Shown in pieces: positions 34,748-43,567 of a stretch of 64,000 bases of DNA (position 1 is its first letter; every line of letters starts with the position of its first letter). Made by a program: the position numbers and the translations under genes. Source of the DNA: Bacteroidales bacterium UBA3810 (GTDB taxonomy: Bacteria; Bacteroidota; Bacteroidia; Bacteroidales; Paludibacteraceae); assembly GCA_002368645.1 (NCBI GenBank), contig DFEE01000006.1:1-64000 (forward strand), in the 5' to 3' direction. The notes under the pieces were generated by a model. The model did not search any database, was not told the DNA's origin, and saw only the letters and a list, made by a program, of their open reading frames with translations.

Positions 34748-36458
34748 GTGGCAGATAAGACAACAGTCGGAAGAGGAGCTGCGAGCAATCTCCATCTTAA
34801 GTAAAGAACTGACCATCAGTCCTTTGTCGGCGCGTATCTTGGTGGATAGAGGAATCCGAACAAGAGAGGAGGCCTCTAATTATGTCCATCCCTCAATAGA
34901 TAATCTCCACGATCCATACCTTATGAAGGATATGGACAAAGCGGTTGAACGAATCGAAAAAGCACTGGCTCAACACGAGAAAATTCTTATCTACGGGGAC
35001 TATGATGTTGACGGGACAACAGCGGTTGCCTTAATGTACACATTCCTTAAGCAACTCACCGATAATCTTGATTTCTATATTCCAGACCGTTATACCGAAG
35101 GCTATGGTATTTCGTATAAGGGTATTGATTATGCCGAGGCGGAAGGTTGTACACTTATTATTGCACTTGATTGCGGTATCAAGGCGATGGACAAGGTTCG
35201 GTACGCGACGGAGAAAAATATAGATTTTATCATCTGTGATCACCATGAGCCGGCTGAGGTGATTCCGGCGGCAGTCGCCGTCTTAGACATCAAACGGGGG
35301 GATTGTACCTATCCATTCAAAGACCTATCGGGCTGCGGTGTCGGTTTTAAGTTGACTCAGGCGTATGCAATCAAGCATCATATGGATGCTGCGACGTATC
35401 TCAATCAGCTCCCGTTCCTCGCCATGTCCATTGCATCAGATGTAGTAAGTGTCGTAGATGAAAACCGTATTCTTGAGTATTATGGTCTACAGCAAATCAA
35501 TAAATATCCCTCTGTCGGTTTAGCGGCAATCATTGAAGTGGCGGGACTGAGTGGCAAGGTCATAACGATGTCGGACTTACTCTTTAAGATAGGTCCACGC
35601 ATCAATGCTTGCGGGCGACTCTATACAGGCAAGGAAGCCGTCTTACAACTCATTACGGAAGACCCCTGTTTTGCAGCCGAGCAAGCCCGCAATATCAATT
35701 CCTATAACGCTGAACGTAAAGGCTATGATAATCAGGTAACGGAAGAGGCTCTGACTATACTCCGTGAGGATCCCGATAATGATTTGAAGCACACGACGGT
35801 AGTCTATTCGCCGACCTGGCATAAGGGAGTAGTCGGTATAGCCGCCTCGCGACTGACCGAGAGTTATTATCGTCCGACGATTGTACTGACGGCAGGTGAG
35901 AATGGTATTATCTCCGGTTCGGCCCGCTCGGTGAGCGATTTTGACCTATATGCAGCCATTGACTCTTGTCGTGACCTATTGACCAACTTTGGCGGACATA
36001 AGTTCGCCGCCGGACTAAGTATGCGGATTGATGACCTGCCCGCGTTTAAACAACGTTTTGAGGCCTATGTGGCAGCGCATATAACCCCTGAACAGCAACA
36101 ATCGGTTCTTCGAATCGAAGCAGAAATCGCCCTTGCTGATATAACGCCACAATTTATGGCAATTCTCAAGCATTTAGAGCCATTCGGTCCGGGCAATGAG
36201 CGACCCGTTTTCCTCACGCGACATCTCATCAATAATCGATATACTCGTGCTGTAGGACAAAATAAAGAACACCTCCATTTAGATGTTACGGACGGCACTG
36301 CGGCGATAGAAGGTATTGCCTTCGGGAGAGGAGATATGGCACTTTATCTACAGAACGGAAATCCAGCAGATATATGTTACGAATTAGGAGAAAATACGTT
36401 TAATCACCATACTACGACCCAGTTAATGGTACATGATATTAAAACAAACAGCAATTGA
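34737..36458 (+). CDS. recJ: single-stranded-DNA exonuclease RecJ
   Basis: A 573-residue DHH-family 5'-3' exonuclease used in recombination and mismatch repair. Metal-binding motifs are IYGDYDVDGTTA near residue 90 and ICDHHEPAE near 165, followed by the DHHA1 domain with GGHKFAAGLS and an OB-fold C-terminus (about 450-570). I prefer ATG 34737 (MNYKWQIRQ) over 34719, which adds six residues. Both overlap the amidase gene. Confidence 0.95.
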   Translation: MNYKWQIRQQSEEELRAISILSKELTISPLSARILVDRGIRTREEASNYVHPSIDNLHDPYLMKDMDKAVERIEKALAQHEKILIYGDYDVDGTTAVALMYTFLKQLTDNLDFYIPDRYTEGYGISYKGIDYAEAEGCTLIIALDCGIKAMDKVRYATEKNIDFIICDHHEPAEVIPAAVAVLDIKRGDCTYPFKDLSGCGVGFKLTQAYAIKHHMDAATYLNQLPFLAMSIASDVVSVVDENRILEYYGLQQINKYPSVGLAAIIEVAGLSGKVITMSDLLFKIGPRINACGRLYTGKEAVLQLITEDPCFAAEQARNINSYNAERKGYDNQVTEEALTILREDPDNDLKHTTVVYSPTWHKGVVGIAASRLTESYYRPTIVLTAGENGIISGSARSVSDFDLYAAIDSCRDLLTNFGGHKFAAGLSMRIDDLPAFKQRFEAYVAAHITPEQQQSVLRIEAEIALADITPQFMAILKHLEPFGPGNERPVFLTRHLINNRYTRAVGQNKEHLHLDVTDGTAAIEGIAFGRGDMALYLQNGNPADICYELGENTFNHHTTTQLMVHDIKTNSN

Positions 36459-36475
36459 CTTAATACTATAATACT

Positions 36476-37078
36476 ATGTTTTCAGAAAGAGACACCCAAG
36501 GCCCCAGTCGCCGTCGCGGCTCCATTGAAGTAGTTTGCGGCTCTATGTTCAGCGGTAAAACGGAAGAACTTATTCGACGTATGAAACGCGCCCAGTTTGC
36601 CAAACAACGTGTGGAAATATTCAAACCCGCTCTTGATGTGCGTTATTCTGTTGAGGATGTGGTGAGTCATGACCATAATGTTATTCAATCAACTCCCGTT
36701 GAGTCATCCCAAACAATCTTGCTGCTTGCTGAAAATATTGATGTGGTGGGAATAGATGAGGCGCAATTCTTTGATATGGGTATAGTTGAGGTTTGTAAGC
36801 AATTGGCCAATAGGGGTATTCGCGTTATCTGTGCAGGATTGGATATGGACTTTAAGGGTGAGCCTTTCGGACCCATGCCTGCGCTTATGGCGATAGCAGA
36901 GGATGTTTATAAGACACATGCCATTTGTGTACACTGTGGGGACCTGGCTTATGTCAGTCATCGTCTTGTAAGTAGTGAAAAACGCGTTTTACTGGGCGAA
37001 ACGGAGAGTTACGAGCCTTTATGTCGCGAATGTTATAATAGAGCCATCGCGTTAGAAAATGCAGAGAAAGCACAATAA
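36476..37078 (+). CDS. tdk: thymidine kinase
   Basis: A 200-residue type II thymidine kinase that salvages thymidine with ATP. The P-loop is GSMFSGKTEELIRR near residue 22, Walker B is VVGIDEAQFF near 90, and the zinc lasso has CVHC near 148 and CREC near 186. Its TAA stop (37076-37078) overlaps the ATA codon that probably starts priA. Confidence 0.97.
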   Translation: MFSERDTQGPSRRRGSIEVVCGSMFSGKTEELIRRMKRAQFAKQRVEIFKPALDVRYSVEDVVSHDHNVIQSTPVESSQTILLLAENIDVVGIDEAQFFDMGIVEVCKQLANRGIRVICAGLDMDFKGEPFGPMPALMAIAEDVYKTHAICVHCGDLAYVSHRLVSSEKRVLLGETESYEPLCRECYNRAIALENAEKAQ

Positions 37079-39093
37079 CTATCCGGTACATTGATGTAAT
37101 ATTGCCATTAGGCCTGACGGATACTTATACCTATAGTGTTCCGGATGGTATAGCGTGCCCCCAAGCGGGCATGCGTGTTCTTGTGCCATTAGGGACTAAA
37201 ACCTACGTCGGTATTGTCCTTCATGCAGACATAACTCTGCCTCCAACCTTGGACTCAAAGAGGGTGAAGCCTATTACGCTTGTTCCGGACAAACAACCTA
37301 TTATAACCGCACAGCAGTTGCATTTATGGCAATGGATAGCGGATTATTACCTCAGTCCTATAGGCGATGTGATGGCTGCAGCTCTTCCTGCTAAAGCAAC
37401 CGATAAAGTGTATGAACTGGATAAAGTCCCTCGAAGAATCAAACTTCCTATCTATACCGATGCAGTCGAAGGTATTCATCCCCTATCTACGGCGCAGCAG
37501 GCAGCATTGGAATCCATAGGGCAACAATGGCTTAAAAAGGATGTCGTACTTCTACATGGAGTTACTTCATCCGGCAAAACAGAGGTGTATATGCATCTGA
37601 TTGAGTCTCAACTGAATGCCGGCAAACAAGTGCTCTATCTCGTTCCTGAAATAGCCCTCACGACACAATTGACCAATCGGTTATCCAAGGTCTTTGGGGA
37701 TAAATTATGGGTATATCATTCACGTATATCCGATGGACAGCGCATGGAGGTGTATCGCCAATTGGTGACAACGAATCAACCTCGTCTGATTGTAGGCGCT
37801 CGCTCTGCAGTTTTTCTCCCATTTCACAATTTAGGGCTTATTATTGTGGATGAGGAGCATGAACCCTCCTACAAACAGCAGGACCCTGCGCCGCGGTATC
37901 ATGCGCGCTCGGTAGCTATAATGATGGCGTCCATGGCAAAAGCCAAAGTCCTTTTAGGCACAGCCACTCCCGCAATCGAAACTTACCATAACGCCATGGT
38001 CGGTAAATATGGGTATGTCGAGATGAGTGAGCGCTATGCCGGTTTGCAATTACCGCGAATGACACTTATTGACTTGACTCACCAATACCACCGTAAGGAA
38101 ATGTATGGTCATTTTGCAGATCCACTGGTGGCACGCATGAGGGAAGAACTCAATAAACATAAACAAGTTATTCTTTTTCAGAACCGCAGGGGATATGCGC
38201 CACTTCTTATATGTGATGCTTGCGGACATAGCCCCAAGTGTCCGGACTGCGATGTGCCGCTGACCTTGCATTTACAAGACCGAGAATTGCGATGCCATTA
38301 TTGCGGATATAAACAACCTATTCCGCAACTGTGTCCGGAATGTGGTGGAGGTCTGCGTATTAGAGGTTTTGGAACAGAGCGTTTGGAAGATGAGGTCCAT
38401 CAATTATTTCCAGAGGCGCGAGTAGCCCGATTGGATTGGGATACTACAAGGAATAAGAATGACTATGAGGATATCATCGGTGCATTTGGCAGGCATGAGG
38501 TGGATATATTGATAGGGACGCAGATGGTGACGAAAGGACTGCATTTCGATGATGTCAGTTTGGTGGCAGTGCTCTCGGCAGATCATCTCTTTAATAATTC
38601 CGACTATACATCATTCGAGCGCTCTTACCAGATGTTGGAACAAGTCTCCGGTCGTGCCGGTCGAAAAGGCACTCAAGGTGAAGTCGTTATCCAAACATGG
38701 GATACTGCACATCCGGTCTTTAAATATCTGCAGGAACATAATTATAAAGGCTTATATAACGAGCAAGTCAGGGAACGAGAACAATATCGCTTTCCTCCGT
38801 TTTTCAGACTATTAGTCATCACCCTGCGCCATACAGAGGCTCGCTTAACGCAGTCTGCTGCCGATGCCCTGCAGGTGCAACTGGGACATATCTTCGGTAA
38901 TCGCTGCTCGGTGGTTATAACACCTGCTATAGCCAAAATACAGCGGTATTACTTGCGCCAAATACGATTACGGATAGAAAGTACAGCGAATCAAAGTAAA
39001 GCAAAGCAGTTGCTTGCAGCAGAGATTCGTTCATTACAAAAGGACACGACCTTGCGCCGTGTCCAAATCCTTGTGGATGTAGATCCTAATTAA
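37075..39093 (+). CDS. priA: primosomal protein N' (PriA helicase), apparently starting at ATA
   Basis: PriA restarts stalled replication forks as a 3'-5' helicase. Walker A is HGVTSSGKTEVY, the DEAH-like box is VDEEHEPSYKQ, and two cysteine pairs of zinc motifs (CDACGHSPKCPDC, CHYCGY, CPEC) sit in the helicase. The first conventional start in frame is TTG 37102, which begins inside the conserved N-terminal strand. The open frame before it reads RYIDVILPLGL, matching the usual PriA N-terminus. Between the stop at 37039 and that TTG there is no ATG, GTG or TTG. The ATA at 37075-37077 overlaps the tdk stop as ATAA, so I place the start there (672 residues). Confidence 0.93.
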   Translation: MTIRYIDVILPLGLTDTYTYSVPDGIACPQAGMRVLVPLGTKTYVGIVLHADITLPPTLDSKRVKPITLVPDKQPIITAQQLHLWQWIADYYLSPIGDVMAAALPAKATDKVYELDKVPRRIKLPIYTDAVEGIHPLSTAQQAALESIGQQWLKKDVVLLHGVTSSGKTEVYMHLIESQLNAGKQVLYLVPEIALTTQLTNRLSKVFGDKLWVYHSRISDGQRMEVYRQLVTTNQPRLIVGARSAVFLPFHNLGLIIVDEEHEPSYKQQDPAPRYHARSVAIMMASMAKAKVLLGTATPAIETYHNAMVGKYGYVEMSERYAGLQLPRMTLIDLTHQYHRKEMYGHFADPLVARMREELNKHKQVILFQNRRGYAPLLICDACGHSPKCPDCDVPLTLHLQDRELRCHYCGYKQPIPQLCPECGGGLRIRGFGTERLEDEVHQLFPEARVARLDWDTTRNKNDYEDIIGAFGRHEVDILIGTQMVTKGLHFDDVSLVAVLSADHLFNNSDYTSFERSYQMLEQVSGRAGRKGTQGEVVIQTWDTAHPVFKYLQEHNYKGLYNEQVREREQYRFPPFFRLLVITLRHTEARLTQSAADALQVQLGHIFGNRCSVVITPAIAKIQRYYLRQIRLRIESTANQSKAKQLLAAEIRSLQKDTTLRRVQILVDVDPN

Positions 39094-39095
39094 TG

Positions 39096-39851
39096 TTATT
39101 CAAAAATACCTTCTGCTACTTTGTCCCGAACATAATTCATAATGGCTTCGTCATGCCTTTCTTCTTCGTGTCCGGAAGCCTTGAGTTGTTCCCTAAGTTG
39201 GTTGAGGTCAATGGGTTTACCTATATGTAGGTGAACCGGATGCCACTTGGCAAAAACTTTGCCCTTTGGTTGAACTTCATAGCAGCCCTCTATGGATAGG
39301 GGGACAATAGGTAAATTTAGGTCAAGGGCAATCTGAAAAGCACCTCTACGGAAACGACCTATCTGACCATCAGCCGAACGCGTGCCTTCAGGAAAGATAA
39401 CCGTGCAAACACCATCATGAAGTTGCTCTTTAATGGCATTGATTGACTCAAAGGATTTACGGGCATTGCCGCGCTCTACAAATATATGCCCCGCGGCTTT
39501 ACATGCCGTGCCGACAAAGGGAATTTTACGCGCCTCAGCTTTAATCATCCATTTGAAGACGGAAGGTAACCATCCATACACTAAAAAGACATCAAACATT
39601 GACTCGTGATTAGCCACATAGACATAGGACTGATGGATATCTATATTCTCAGTACCGGTCAACTTGACGGGAATAAAAAGCCAGTAGAAAAATAATTTGC
39701 ACCACCACATTTGGTACCAATGTACAAAAGCTGAGTTACGGAACGGCACTAATATAATAGTCAGTATCGCACACATTATGGTATTAAATACCAAAATGGG
39801 GAATACAATAATCTGCCATAGGCAATAGAAGAAATAGATAATTTTCTGCAT
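39096..39851 (-). CDS. plsC: 1-acyl-sn-glycerol-3-phosphate acyltransferase
   Basis: A 251-residue membrane acyltransferase of phospholipid synthesis that acylates lysophosphatidic acid. The acceptor/catalytic motif NHESMFD is near residue 76 and FPEGTRS is near 149. An N-terminal membrane segment (about 5-35) is present. It is convergent with priA, with only two bases between their stops, and lies 13 bases after the PfkB-family kinase. Confidence 0.93.
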   Translation of the reverse strand: MQKIIYFFYCLWQIIVFPILVFNTIMCAILTIILVPFRNSAFVHWYQMWWCKLFFYWLFIPVKLTGTENIDIHQSYVYVANHESMFDVFLVYGWLPSVFKWMIKAEARKIPFVGTACKAAGHIFVERGNARKSFESINAIKEQLHDGVCTVIFPEGTRSADGQIGRFRRGAFQIALDLNLPIVPLSIEGCYEVQPKGKVFAKWHPVHLHIGKPIDLNQLREQLKASGHEEERHDEAIMNYVRDKVAEGIFE

Positions 39852-39864
39852 ACCTAATTATATA

Positions 39865-40872
39865 TTAAAGCCCAGTGGGGTATTTCTGCATAAATCCGCG
39901 ATAAAGGGCGCAAATGCGTCGAATCTCCTCCCATGTCTCGTCGCTCAATTTGGTGCCGATAATCTCAACGACTCGTCCTGCCGCTATGGTTCCAACCTCG
40001 CCACACTTACTGACATCAAAACCATCAGAGAGAGCGTGTAAAAAACCACCTGCATATAGGTCACCGGCGCCAGTAGAGTCAGTGCACTCCGTTGTGATGG
40101 CACCTATGTGGAAGCGCTTAGAGCCTTGTTGGACATAAGACCCGCGTTTACCCACCTTGACTACTGCAATATCGCATTGCTCGGCAATCTTAGCCACTGA
40201 CTCTTCGGGATTGAGATGTGTATAGGCGAACGATTCGTCTTCGTTGGCAAAGACGATATCTACATATTTCTTGATAAGACCTTTTAAGAAATAATGGTTC
40301 TCATTGACAATATTATACGATGCGAGATCCAGAGAAACCATGCAACCTGCTTCTTTAGCTAAACGGATGGCTTTCTCAATCAGTTCATTATCTTGCACCA
40401 TATAGCCTTCGATATGGAAGATGTCATACCCGATAAATGCTTCTTTCTGAATATCCTCAGCGTGCATATCCGCAGCTGCACCTAAATAGGTTGCGAAAGT
40501 GCGCTCACCATCCGGTGTAATCAGTACGATAGCGCATCCGGACATTTTATCCGGAGATGTCAGCAGCACAGGCTTGACTCCATTTTTAATAAGGTCACTG
40601 CGATAAAATTCTCCGACCTCGTCATTGCCTATCTTGCCGATAAAGGCAGCTTTACCACCCAATTGGGTGATAGCTGTGATGGCATTGGAGGCCGAACCGC
40701 CGGCAACCATACGTTTACGCACCATCGCAAAACGCATTTGAATCTCTTGCGCCTGTTCACGCGTAATCAAATTCATACTACCTTTCGGCATACCCAATTC
40801 ACGCAAATCTTCCTCGGAGACTTGCAGCAGCATATCGGTTAACGCATTGCCTAAACCAAGTACTTTTCTCAT
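39865..40872 (-). CDS. PfkB-family sugar/nucleoside kinase (adenosine kinase-like)
   Basis: The 335-residue product is a ribokinase-fold kinase. The N-terminal GLGNALTDMLLQV, the VAGGSASNAI motif near 57, and the signature DSTGAGDLYAGGFL near 265, with the catalytic Asp, are clear. The sequence resembles adenosine kinase-like members of Bacteroidota, but the phosphorylated substrate cannot be settled from motifs. It has its own promoter at 40903-40934 and leads plsC. Confidence 0.9.
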   Translation of the reverse strand: MRKVLGLGNALTDMLLQVSEEDLRELGMPKGSMNLITREQAQEIQMRFAMVRKRMVAGGSASNAITAITQLGGKAAFIGKIGNDEVGEFYRSDLIKNGVKPVLLTSPDKMSGCAIVLITPDGERTFATYLGAAADMHAEDIQKEAFIGYDIFHIEGYMVQDNELIEKAIRLAKEAGCMVSLDLASYNIVNENHYFLKGLIKKYVDIVFANEDESFAYTHLNPEESVAKIAEQCDIAVVKVGKRGSYVQQGSKRFHIGAITTECTDSTGAGDLYAGGFLHALSDGFDVSKCGEVGTIAAGRVVEIIGTKLSDETWEEIRRICALYRGFMQKYPTGL

Positions 40873-40902
40873 TAGTTTGGAGGGTTTGAACTAAAAAACG
40901 TA

Positions 40903-40934
40903 CAAAATTACGAAAAAAATATGAATAAAACAAA
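40903..40934 (-). promoter_or_regulatory. promoter of the PfkB-kinase and plsC
   Basis: Minus strand TTTG (40934-40931), 20 bases, TAATTTTG (40910-40903), 30 bases before the ATG. Confidence 0.85.
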
Positions 40935-40949
40935 AAAAAGTGAAAAAAA

Positions 40950-40981
40950 TTTGGTAGTTTCAAAAAAAAAGTATACTTTTG
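40950..40981 (+). promoter_or_regulatory. promoter of tRNA-Asn
   Basis: TTTG at 40950-40953, 20 bases, TACTTTTG at 40974-40981, 42 bases before the tRNA. Confidence 0.85.
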
Positions 40982-41023
40982 CACCCGATTTCGGAAAAAC
41001 GAATATTTTTCCAAGTCGAAAGA

Positions 41024-41097
41024 GCTTCCTTAGCTCAGTCGGTTAGAGCATCTGACTGTTAATCAGGGGGTCCTAGGTTCAAGTCCTAGAGGGAGCG
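41024..41097 (+). tRNA. tRNA-Asn(GTT)
   Basis: Complete cloverleaf: acceptor GCTTCCT with AGGGAGC (one G/T pair), anticodon loop CTGTTAA with anticodon GTT, T-loop TTCAAGT, discriminator G. The CCA end is not encoded. Confidence 0.97.
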
Positions 41098-41098
41098 C

Positions 41099-41126
41099 AA
41101 AAAGACAGCAAAAAGCTGCCTTTTTT
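41099..41126 (+). terminator. terminator of tRNA-Asn
   Basis: AAAAAGACAGC, loop AAAAA, GCTGCC and six T. The stem has one A/C mismatch, the same oddity as the tRNA-Pro terminator. Confidence 0.85.
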
Positions 41127-41136
41127 GTTTTTTTTC

Positions 41137-41161
41137 ATGCAAAATGCGAAAAGTTTTGCAT
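41137..41161 (+). promoter_or_regulatory. inverted repeat over the mreB -33 element
   Basis: ATGCAAAA (41137-41144) and TTTTGCAT (41154-41161) form a perfect 8-9-8 inverted repeat. Its right half contains the TTTG of the mreB promoter. It may be an operator or only a weak hairpin. Confidence 0.45.
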
Positions 41162-41186
41162 AACTGAAAAAAAATATGTAATTTTG
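41155..41186 (+). promoter_or_regulatory. promoter of the mreBCD-mrdA-rodA operon
   Basis: TTTG at 41155-41158, 20 bases, TAATTTTG at 41179-41186, 30 bases before mreB. Confidence 0.85.
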
Positions 41187-41216
41187 TACGCTTTTTAGAT
41201 TTTAATTTAACACTAT

Positions 41217-42239
41217 ATGGGATTTTTTTCTTTCACTCAGGAAATTGCTATTGATCTCGGCACCGCCAACACGATTATCATGACCAATGATGAGATTGTC
41301 GTAGATGAACCCTCCGTTGTCGCGCTGGATGTAGCAAACGGTAAACAACTCAAAGCCGTAGGGCGTAAAGCTCAACAGATGATTGGTAAGGGCGGCTCGC
41401 TCATTCAGACTATCCGTCCGCTTCGTGACGGCGTTATCGCAGATTTCTATGCCTGCGAGATGATGATTAGGGGCATGATTAAGATGATTCCGCGGCAAAA
41501 TCGCTTTTTATCACCCAATATCAAAATGGTGGTATGTATTCCTTCCGGCTCTACGGAAGTGGAAATTCGTGCTGTGCGCGATAGCTCGGAACATGCCGGT
41601 GGGCGCGATGTCTATATGATTTATGAGCCTATGGCTGCGGCTATCGGAATGGGTATAGACGTGGAAGCTCCGGAAGGATGCATGATTGTAGATATCGGTG
41701 GCGGCACCACAGAGATTGCCGTTATCTCGCTCGGAGGTATTGTAACCAATAAATCAATTAAGACTGCCGGTGATGACTTCAATGCAGATATCGTCGATTA
41801 TATGGGTAGGATGCACAATATGCGTATTGATGAGCCTACTGCGGAACGTATTAAGATACAGGTTGGCTCTGCCCTCCCTGAATTGGAAGATGGTCCTGAA
41901 GATTACATTGTCGTCGGCCCGAATAAAGTGACCGCTCTGCCGATGCAAGTTCCCGTTTCGTATCAAGAGGTGGCATATTGCTTGGAGAAATCTGTCTCCA
42001 AGATTGAAACCGCAGTTCTGCAAGCCCTCGAATCAACACCGCCTGAACTTTATGCCGATATCGTTAAACGCGGTATCTTCCTGACCGGTGGTGGTGCCTT
42101 GCTTCATGGTCTGGCGCAACGTTTGTCCACTAAGATTACTATTCCTTTCCATGTGGCGGAAGACCCATTGCACGCAGTGGCTCGTGGTACCGGCGTAGCT
42201 TTGAAGAATACCTCTAACTTCAATTTCTTGCTTCGTTAA
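41217..42239 (+). CDS. mreB: rod shape-determining protein MreB
   Basis: A 340-residue bacterial actin that guides side-wall synthesis. The phosphate-binding motifs AIDLGTANTII (near residue 10) and VDIGGGTTEIAVIS (near 160) and the adenosine motif FLTGGGALLHGLA (near 286) are all present, and the length is normal. It opens a rod-complex operon behind its own promoter. Confidence 0.98.
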   Translation: MGFFSFTQEIAIDLGTANTIIMTNDEIVVDEPSVVALDVANGKQLKAVGRKAQQMIGKGGSLIQTIRPLRDGVIADFYACEMMIRGMIKMIPRQNRFLSPNIKMVVCIPSGSTEVEIRAVRDSSEHAGGRDVYMIYEPMAAAIGMGIDVEAPEGCMIVDIGGGTTEIAVISLGGIVTNKSIKTAGDDFNADIVDYMGRMHNMRIDEPTAERIKIQVGSALPELEDGPEDYIVVGPNKVTALPMQVPVSYQEVAYCLEKSVSKIETAVLQALESTPPELYADIVKRGIFLTGGGALLHGLAQRLSTKITIPFHVAEDPLHAVARGTGVALKNTSNFNFLLR

Positions 42240-42252
42240 GTATTCACCATAG

Positions 42253-43083
42253 ATGCGGAATCTTCTGCAAATATTGGCAAGATATAGCAACTTCCTGGTT
42301 TTCTTGGCTTTGGAAGTTGTTGCTTTTATATTGATTGTTTCTAATATCCATTATCCTAAAGCATCTTTTATTGCTACTTCAAATACAGTGGTGGCATGGC
42401 AGATGGAGAAAGCTACGGAGTGTAGTGATTATTTTCACCTACGGCAGGAGAATTATAATCTCATGGAGGAGAATGCACTCCTCCGCGACTCTCTCAGTGC
42501 ACTTGCCAATATCGTGGAGGCACAGTTGGAAGATTCCATTGCCCGAACCTATAGTTATGCCCATCTGCAAATTCATTATATCCCCGCCCGCGTGATTCAA
42601 TTGACTCGCAATGTGGGGCACAACTACCTAACCATCAATAAAGGAAGCTTGGATGGGGTTCGTATCGGGCAAGGTGTACGTAATAAGGATGGTGTGGTCG
42701 GTATCGTATGTACGGTGAGTGACCATTTTGCATTGGTAATGCCTGTTATCCATAATCAGAGTCAAATTAGTTGTCGGTTGGATAAGAATAAATACTTTGG
42801 CACATTGGTTTGGAATGGCAAGTCTTGGGATAGCGCAATTCTGACGGATATTGCTTCCCATGTCAGCGTAACGGACGGAGATTCGATAGTGACCAGCGGC
42901 TTAACAAGTGCCTTCCCGGAAGGTATTCCTGTCGGCGTGGTCAAACATGCTTCTATCAAACCGGGTGACAGCTATTATTCAATTGATGTAAACCTTTGTA
43001 CCGATTTCCGCAAATTGGATTTCGTGCAAGTGATTGTTAATACCTTAGCGCAAGAACAGGAGGAACTCAATGGAGTGGATTAA
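42253..43083 (+). CDS. mreC: rod shape-determining protein MreC
   Basis: A 276-residue protein with one N-terminal membrane segment (about 13-32), a periplasmic coiled coil (about 55-85), and the paired beta-barrel domain (about 95-265, GSLDGVRIGQGVRNKDGVVG). It links MreB to the cell-wall synthases. It overlaps mreD by 14 bases. Confidence 0.95.
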   Translation: MRNLLQILARYSNFLVFLALEVVAFILIVSNIHYPKASFIATSNTVVAWQMEKATECSDYFHLRQENYNLMEENALLRDSLSALANIVEAQLEDSIARTYSYAHLQIHYIPARVIQLTRNVGHNYLTINKGSLDGVRIGQGVRNKDGVVGIVCTVSDHFALVMPVIHNQSQISCRLDKNKYFGTLVWNGKSWDSAILTDIASHVSVTDGDSIVTSGLTSAFPEGIPVGVVKHASIKPGDSYYSIDVNLCTDFRKLDFVQVIVNTLAQEQEELNGVD

Positions 43084-43567
43084 GCAACTGATACGACTGA
43101 TTATTGCCTTGTTTCTGCAAGTCCTCCTGATAGACCGCTTGCAGTGGTTAGGTATTTGTCATCCGCAGATATATATTATTTGCCTCATCATGATGCCCAT
43201 TCGTCTGCCACACTGGGCGGATATCTTGATGGGTGCGTTCGTGGGGCTGATTGTGGATATTTGTTCCAATACAATCGGTATACATATGGCGGCTTCTGTA
43301 GCGGTGATGTACTTTAGACGGTTGATGATTAACTCCTTAATTGCCGAACCGGAAAGAATAGCAGGGGAAATAACATCTGCATCCATCGGTACTATTTCGA
43401 TGTGGAAATTGATGACATCCATGACAGCAGTCCATGTGCTAATGGTCACAATGCTCTCTGCATGGAGTTTTCACCATTTCCTCTGGACATTCCTATCAAT
43501 CATTGTCAGTTATATCCTGACCATAATCCTTATAGGGGGATATGATATGATTCATTCACGGCCATGA
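43070..43567 (+). CDS. mreD: rod shape-determining protein MreD
   Basis: A 165-residue membrane protein with about five hydrophobic segments. It is called from its place between mreC and mrdA and from its MreD-like size and PHWADILMGAFVGLIVDI stretch. It overlaps mrdA by four bases (ATGA). Confidence 0.9.
   Translation: MEWIKQLIRLIIALFLQVLLIDRLQWLGICHPQIYIICLIMMPIRLPHWADILMGAFVGLIVDICSNTIGIHMAASVAVMYFRRLMINSLIAEPERIAGEITSASIGTISMWKLMTSMTAVHVLMVTMLSAWSFHHFLWTFLSIIVSYILTIILIGGYDMIHSRP

Noticed and set aside
37102..37104. TTG as the priA start
   Set aside because: It would remove the conserved first strand of PriA that is encoded directly upstream in the same frame.
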